A DNA stretch of 11,260 nucleotides, from contig DATCJV010000105.1 of assembly GCA_036562625.1 (NCBI GenBank), positions 1 through 11,260 on the forward strand. Reading direction: 5' to 3'. The translations under genes and the position numbers were made by a program. Source of the DNA: DUOH01 sp036562625. Lineage in GTDB: Bacteria; Bacillota; UBA4882; UBA10575. The notes beneath the pieces are model-generated. The model had not been told where the DNA came from and did not search any database. It worked only from the letters and a program-made list of their open reading frames with translations. Below, piece by piece: positions 7,551 to 11,260 of the stretch (its first letter is position 1; every line of letters starts with the position of its first letter).

Positions 7551-7807
7551 AACTTTAAATATGGCAAAGGTTCATTGGCATGAATGTAAAATGGTGAAAA
7601 GTTTTCTTCCACCACGATTCCCATCTCCCCAGCAGCCGCTCAAAGTAATCAATAAATTCATCGTTCCTGCCCACCGCCGGGAAGATTTATTTTTAACAAA
7701 GGAGTGACAGAAGACCCAGTATCTTTCTTCTTTCATGTCCGCGATTGATCAAACTTAATTATCCAGGTCAACTAAGACCAAACACAGAATTCCAATACTG
7801 TATCTAT
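7551..7807 (-). other. Spacer with a probable decayed reading frame
   Basis: No convincing intact gene lies here. On the minus strand one frame is open from GTG 7674 to TAA 7555 (40 codons: NDEFIDYFERLLGRWESWW and so on, protein-like and rich in W and F). An overlapping second frame starts at ATG 7736 with MKEERYWVFCHSFVKNKSSRR. Read together with one frame change they would give a single W/F-rich small protein, as expected of a gene remnant. Neither start has a ribosome site. The origin (mobile element tail or lost accessory gene) is unknown. Confidence 0.3.
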
Positions 7808-9202
7808 CTAAAGACAATGTTCCATAAATTCTTTAAGATCCCGCCATAAATCATCGATCAATAGCTCCTGGTAGCCGGCGTATCCTTTTTTCACGAGCGC
7901 CCTTCCCACTTGTCCCAGGGTTTCATCCTTCAGTCTCTCCAGTTGCTTTAACCGCCCGGGCGATATCTTACGCCCAGAGACGGTCTTCGCATAATCTTCC
8001 GGCAAGTAGCGCCATAAATGGAGCGCCTCGCCAAAACGGGCCTTTAAACGGTCGGCAATTAACAGTCCTTCCGGGTCAAAGTCGCCGGAATAATAAAGCA
8101 CGGCACCGCTTGCGACCACCTTTTCCAAGAGGACTAGGGTGGCTAGGTTAATCTGGCCGTTGGCGCAGACCAGGGAGAGAACCGCCGCCTGCCCTTTCTC
8201 CCGCCGCCACCGGTCGGCAAGCGCGGAGAAGACAGCCGGGTTTTCCACCACATAAACCACACCGGTTGGACTGACCACCTGCTCGATCCGGCTCAGATTC
8301 TCCAGGGAGAGTTGAAGGGTCTCCCCTTCCCGGTAGAACCCGGCCCATCCCGGATGAAGATCCGCTCCCTTTTGCCGCCCCAACAAACCTAAACAGATGG
8401 TATAGTTGGTAATCTCGGGATTGTAGAGCCCGGCTTGATACAACAACTCGGCCTCGGCAAAAGCGCCGTTGGGCTTTTCTACCTGGAAATAATGGCTTAG
8501 GGCATAGAGGAGCAACTGCCGCGCCGGTCTGTTTTGGTCGAAATAGTGAGGATCAGTCGTCAGTTGCGAAGCAAACAGGGCCAGTTGGGTCCCGGTTCCA
8601 GCCCTGCCAGGAAGTTCCGCCAAGGCTTGGCCGACCACTTTTAAATCCCGGCTTAATGCTTCCCGGTCCTGCTCGTACCGGCCGACCAGAATTTTGTAGG
8701 CGTTCGCCTTCTGCTCCAGTGTCTCCTGTAACCAAGCAGCAGCGGCAGGGGGCAATTCCTGCCTGATTGAAGCAAAAAAGCCTTCCCGTTCCTCCTGAGC
8801 GCGGAGGCGTTCTTCTTTCTTGGAGCACAATTCTTCGCCCCAATAGCCTTGCAGAATCTCCTCCAGGTTAAACTGGTGGAATTTTGTCTTTTCCAGCGCC
8901 GCCGCCAGGTCGGCCACTTTAAGCGTTACCCCGGCTTCGCCGGAGAAATCCTTCCGCAAAAACCCGGTAAAAGCCGCTCTTTCTTCGGGGGTTAAATCCG
9001 TCAGACGGACCTGCCCGCCCAGCGCGCCCAAAGACCGGTATTTCTCCTTCAAGGCGCAGAAAAGACGGTGAAACCCGGGATGGGCCTGAAAGTATGCGAT
9101 TGCTTCCTGGAAAGCAAGTGATGCATTGACCTCTGCACTGGCTGGCGCTGGGGTCTGCCCCCCGCCTGTCGTTCTTTCTCTTGCTTTTCCGGTCTGGCAC
9201 AT
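7808..9202 (-). CDS. jetD: Wadjet JetD-like Toprim nuclease (TIGR02679/DUF2399 family)
   Basis: About 464 aa from ATG 9202. The frame stays open to GTG 9325, or 505 aa. In the 505-aa numbering, family-like sequence begins near residue 70 with AYFQAHPGFHRLF, LGALGGQVRLTDLTPEER. The C-terminus carries the Toprim signature: E361 in VVYVVENPAVF and the DxD of YYSGDFDPEGL (D415, D417), which bind metal for DNA cleavage. In Wadjet systems the SMC-like JetABC complex extrudes plasmid DNA and JetD cuts it, which removes small circular DNA. It follows jetC as the last gene of that operon. The 9202 start has GGGGGG about 10 bases upstream, while 9322/9325 has no ribosome site at normal distance, and the extra 41 residues look unlike the family. 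The start remains uncertain. Base composition is GC-rich like jetC. The subtype name (II or III) is not settled from this window. Confidence 0.85.
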   Translation of the reverse strand: MCQTGKARERTTGGGQTPAPASAEVNASLAFQEAIAYFQAHPGFHRLFCALKEKYRSLGALGGQVRLTDLTPEERAAFTGFLRKDFSGEAGVTLKVADLAAALEKTKFHQFNLEEILQGYWGEELCSKKEERLRAQEEREGFFASIRQELPPAAAAWLQETLEQKANAYKILVGRYEQDREALSRDLKVVGQALAELPGRAGTGTQLALFASQLTTDPHYFDQNRPARQLLLYALSHYFQVEKPNGAFAEAELLYQAGLYNPEITNYTICLGLLGRQKGADLHPGWAGFYREGETLQLSLENLSRIEQVVSPTGVVYVVENPAVFSALADRWRREKGQAAVLSLVCANGQINLATLVLLEKVVASGAVLYYSGDFDPEGLLIADRLKARFGEALHLWRYLPEDYAKTVSGRKISPGRLKQLERLKDETLGQVGRALVKKGYAGYQELLIDDLWRDLKEFMEHCL

Positions 9203-9323
9203 CCGTACCGTTCCCCCCATCTTTCTTTGCCCGTCATTCGCCGCGCGCTGCGTAACCGGCCACGCCTCACTTATCGGGCCATAACTGAAGGCTTCATTCT
9301 GTATATTAAACTCTTGGCACATC
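9195..9323. repeat. 9-bp direct repeat flanking 111 bases at the jetD start
   Basis: TGGCACATC occurs at 9195-9203 and again at 9315-9323. The copies are exactly 120 bases apart, so both encode Met-Cys-Gln in the jetD frame. The pattern could be a target duplication around an inserted piece, or a chance or slippage repeat. It bears on which ATG starts jetD. Confidence 0.5.
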
Positions 9324-9333
9324 ACGATACGAA

Positions 9334-9363
9334 GGTTGAATGCAGGTTAACTCCCTTTCAACC
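9334..9363 (-). repeat. Hairpin between jetC and jetD
   Basis: Seven-base inverted arms GGTTGAA (9334-9340) and TTCAACC (9357-9363) enclose 16 bases. On the minus-strand transcript most of the SD-like AAAGGGAG falls in or next to the loop. No T run follows, so it is not a terminator. It may be a processing or translation-control hairpin, or part of a larger structured RNA remnant. Confidence 0.4.
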
Positions 9364-9396
9364 AGCATACCGTCGCTTACCTGACGCAGACCAGAC

Positions 9397-11260
9397 CTAC
9401 ACAGCGGTCTTCGCCGCGACCTCCCCTTCCGGCGTAGTCGCCTCTTTGGTAACCAACGACCGGACCTGGCCGTTCCAGCGGTAACGGATCACCGACACAT
9501 AATCGGCGTTATTCGGCCGCACCAGTTCACAGATGGAGAGCGCCGGAACGGTATCGTAGTCACCCCACAAAATCTGGGAGTTCATCACATAATTCAGTTC
9601 CAACTCTTCCAGGAGGCGGAACATATCGCGGATGTTGTTCTCATCCACTCCAGCAAAGGCCTCATCCAGCGAGATGAGCCGGGGCGCCTCCGGCCGGGCC
9701 GCCTCGTAGCGGGCGTAAACAGCCGAAAAGAGTGGAACATACATGGCCATGGCTTTTTCGCCACCACTGAACCGGTCAAAGGCATTGTTGGTCAATTCCC
9801 GTTTCCGCTCGCCGGTTTTCGTGTAGAAGAGCTGAAACTCGAACCACTGCCGGTAATCCAAAACCTCTTTGACCAGCGTATGAAAGGTCTTGGTCACGCC
9901 GACCGCTTCCAAACCCTTCCGGGCTTGATTGATCTTGGAGCGGAAATGCTCGGCCAGGCGCTGAAAATCCTCGGGCCTCAGCAGATTGGCATCGGATTTC
10001 AGGAGACTGACCAGTTCGGCGGTGTCCAACTGTTCTTCGGTCTCCGCCGCCCGGCTTTTCCAGGCCAGGCTGAAGGTGAGGCCGCTGGAGGTATTCATCG
10101 CCGCCATCAAGCGGTTCATCTTTACCACCCACTGTTCGCTGTGGTAAATTTTAGCACGAATCTTCTTACTGATGGTATTGGCCAAAACATCCTCAAACAA
10201 CTGCCGGTCACTTTCGCGGAGGAGTTTTTCGTTTTCCGCAATGGACTCGGTTAAAAATTCGGCCAGGATCTGGAAGTTAACATCGCGCCCTTGAATCCGC
10301 CCCCGGATATCCAGGCGTTTCCATTCAGCCCGGGCTTGGGCCAGGGCAGTACGTTCTTCATCCGTCAATTCCCCCTTCGGGGCCGGGCTCCCCTCTTCCC
10401 CACCGCCTTCCCAAGTCGGGCTTCCCAATGTCCCAAGACACTCTTCCGCCCCGGGTTGCCCGCTCCAGACCGTGGTCAATCCGGGTTCACCCGCGGCGTC
10501 AGCTACCGGATCAAAAAGGTGGTCCAAGCTTAGCCGGTACTCGGTTAACTGATGCCGCACTTCGTAGTACCGTTCCTGGAGCGCGGAGAGGTAATCGGCC
10601 CGGGTTTTGGTGGCGCTCATTTCGTCTTTGTATTCTTCCCGGATCTGTTTGACCAACGACAAGGGGTCATCCGGAGCAGGACCAACCGCCACATAGCCCA
10701 GGTTATACTCGGCCAAGAAACCATCCCGGCGCACCCCGGCAAGGAAGCGGAGGAAAACCATCCGCCGCCGGAGAGTGGCCAATTTTTCCCGGGCATCGGC
10801 GGCTTTCTCCTGCCCGCTCCTGATCTGGGCTGCCGCCCCTTCCCGCTCATAGGGGATCGCCGCCAACCGGGCCAGGCAGTTCTCGGTCTCTTCCTTAATC
10901 GACTGGTAATCGGTCTTCTCCAGGGTTTCCCGGAGACTCCGGATCACCTGCTCTTCCCGGTCAATCAGCCGGCTTAACCGGCCCAAATCGTAACGGAGAT
11001 CATCCAAGTCAGCCTCAATCTCGGCCAGATGCTCGTTTAAGGAAGCCAAATAACCACGCTGCGCCCGGTATTTTGTGTGAATGGTCTCCAGTTCGCGCAG
11101 GCCATTGGCGTAATCCTCCAGTCCCTGTTCCGCATCGATGAAGGCATCCAGGTTCACCGGCAACTGAACTTTGGCGGTCAACTCCCGGATCTCCTCCCTG
11201 GTTTGCTTGAGCTGTTGGTAACAAATCTCCGCCCGTTTATTCTTTTCGGCCACCACTTTC
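9397..11260 (-). CDS. jetC: Wadjet JetC-like SMC ATPase (TIGR02680-like), C-terminal part; 5' end beyond the window
   Basis: The frame is open to the window edge, so about 620 C-terminal residues are seen. The N-terminal Walker A half lies outside. Counting from codon 11256: residues 1-165 are charged coiled coil (long K/E/R/L runs). A middle domain and a Gly/Pro-rich loop (about 255-297) follow, then more helix. The C-terminal ATPase head has the ABC signature F-S-G-G-E-K (496-501) and Walker B RLISLDEAFAGVD (526-538, with D531 and E532). Together these mark an SMC/MukB-like protein. With jetD directly downstream the best fit is the Wadjet family, where JetC is the DNA-extruding motor working with JetA and JetB. 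A SbcC-like repair ATPase is less likely because of the DUF2399 neighbour. The gene ends in TAG at 9397-9399. Confidence 0.88.
   Translation of the reverse strand, partial: KVVAEKNKRAEICYQQLKQTREEIRELTAKVQLPVNLDAFIDAEQGLEDYANGLRELETIHTKYRAQRGYLASLNEHLAEIEADLDDLRYDLGRLSRLIDREEQVIRSLRETLEKTDYQSIKEETENCLARLAAIPYEREGAAAQIRSGQEKAADAREKLATLRRRMVFLRFLAGVRRDGFLAEYNLGYVAVGPAPDDPLSLVKQIREEYKDEMSATKTRADYLSALQERYYEVRHQLTEYRLSLDHLFDPVADAAGEPGLTTVWSGQPGAEECLGTLGSPTWEGGGEEGSPAPKGELTDEERTALAQARAEWKRLDIRGRIQGRDVNFQILAEFLTESIAENEKLLRESDRQLFEDVLANTISKKIRAKIYHSEQWVVKMNRLMAAMNTSSGLTFSLAWKSRAAETEEQLDTAELVSLLKSDANLLRPEDFQRLAEHFRSKINQARKGLEAVGVTKTFHTLVKEVLDYRQWFEFQLFYTKTGERKRELTNNAFDRFSGGEKAMAMYVPLFSAVYARYEAARPEAPRLISLDEAFAGVDENNIRDMFRLLEELELNYVMNSQILWGDYDTVPALSICELVRPNNADYVSVIRYRWNGQVRSLVTKEATTPEGEVAAKTAV

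Noticed and set aside
9880..10977. Long plus-strand open frames opposite jetC.
   Set aside because: They mirror the codon pattern of a GC-rich gene on the other strand, have no ribosome sites and give Pro/Arg/Gly-rich non-family text.

Overview
The window suggests a bacterium, most probably a Firmicute of the clostridial kind. The reasons are strong GGAGG-type ribosome sites before several genes, one textbook sigma-A promoter, and tightly packed or overlapping genes. This placement is an inference from style, not from a marker gene. Every gene I accept reads on the minus strand, so transcription runs from high to low coordinates. No tRNA, rRNA, CRISPR array or complete insertion sequence is visible.

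Right part (about 7.8-11.26 kb, GC-rich): the 3' end of a Wadjet-type anti-plasmid operon. It holds the C-terminal two thirds or so of an SMC-like ATPase (JetC, TIGR02680-like, 5' end outside the window), followed by the Toprim/DUF2399 nuclease JetD (TIGR02679-like). The partners JetA and JetB would be expected upstream, beyond position 11260. Between jetC and jetD lies an odd stretch with a hairpin and a 9-bp direct repeat, which leaves the jetD start uncertain.

Middle (7.3-7.8 kb): a spacer with a probable decayed reading frame, a rho-independent terminator closing the Wadjet operon, then a consensus promoter (TTGACA-17-TACAAT) followed by four CAATGA hexamers that look like an operator.

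Left part (0.06-7.4 kb, AT-rich): a second operon of a different base composition. In transcription order it holds a tiny ORF coupled by stop/start overlap to the next gene, an excisionase-type HTH protein, an 812-aa protein ending in three C2H2-like zinc fingers, a DUF1998-family superfamily 2 helicase, and a small protein with a PD-(D/E)XK nuclease pattern. A terminator follows. The set looks like an unnamed DNA-targeting defence module beside Wadjet: regulator, zinc-finger protein, helicase and nuclease. It shares the DUF1998 helicase with Druantia and DISARM, but none of their other hallmark genes is in the window.

The helicase is broken in this copy. Its N-terminus and its RecA2/DUF1998 half lie in two overlapping frames, and the RecA1 core with the Walker A and DEAH boxes is absent. 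Either the locus has recently decayed or the sequence lost a segment in assembly.
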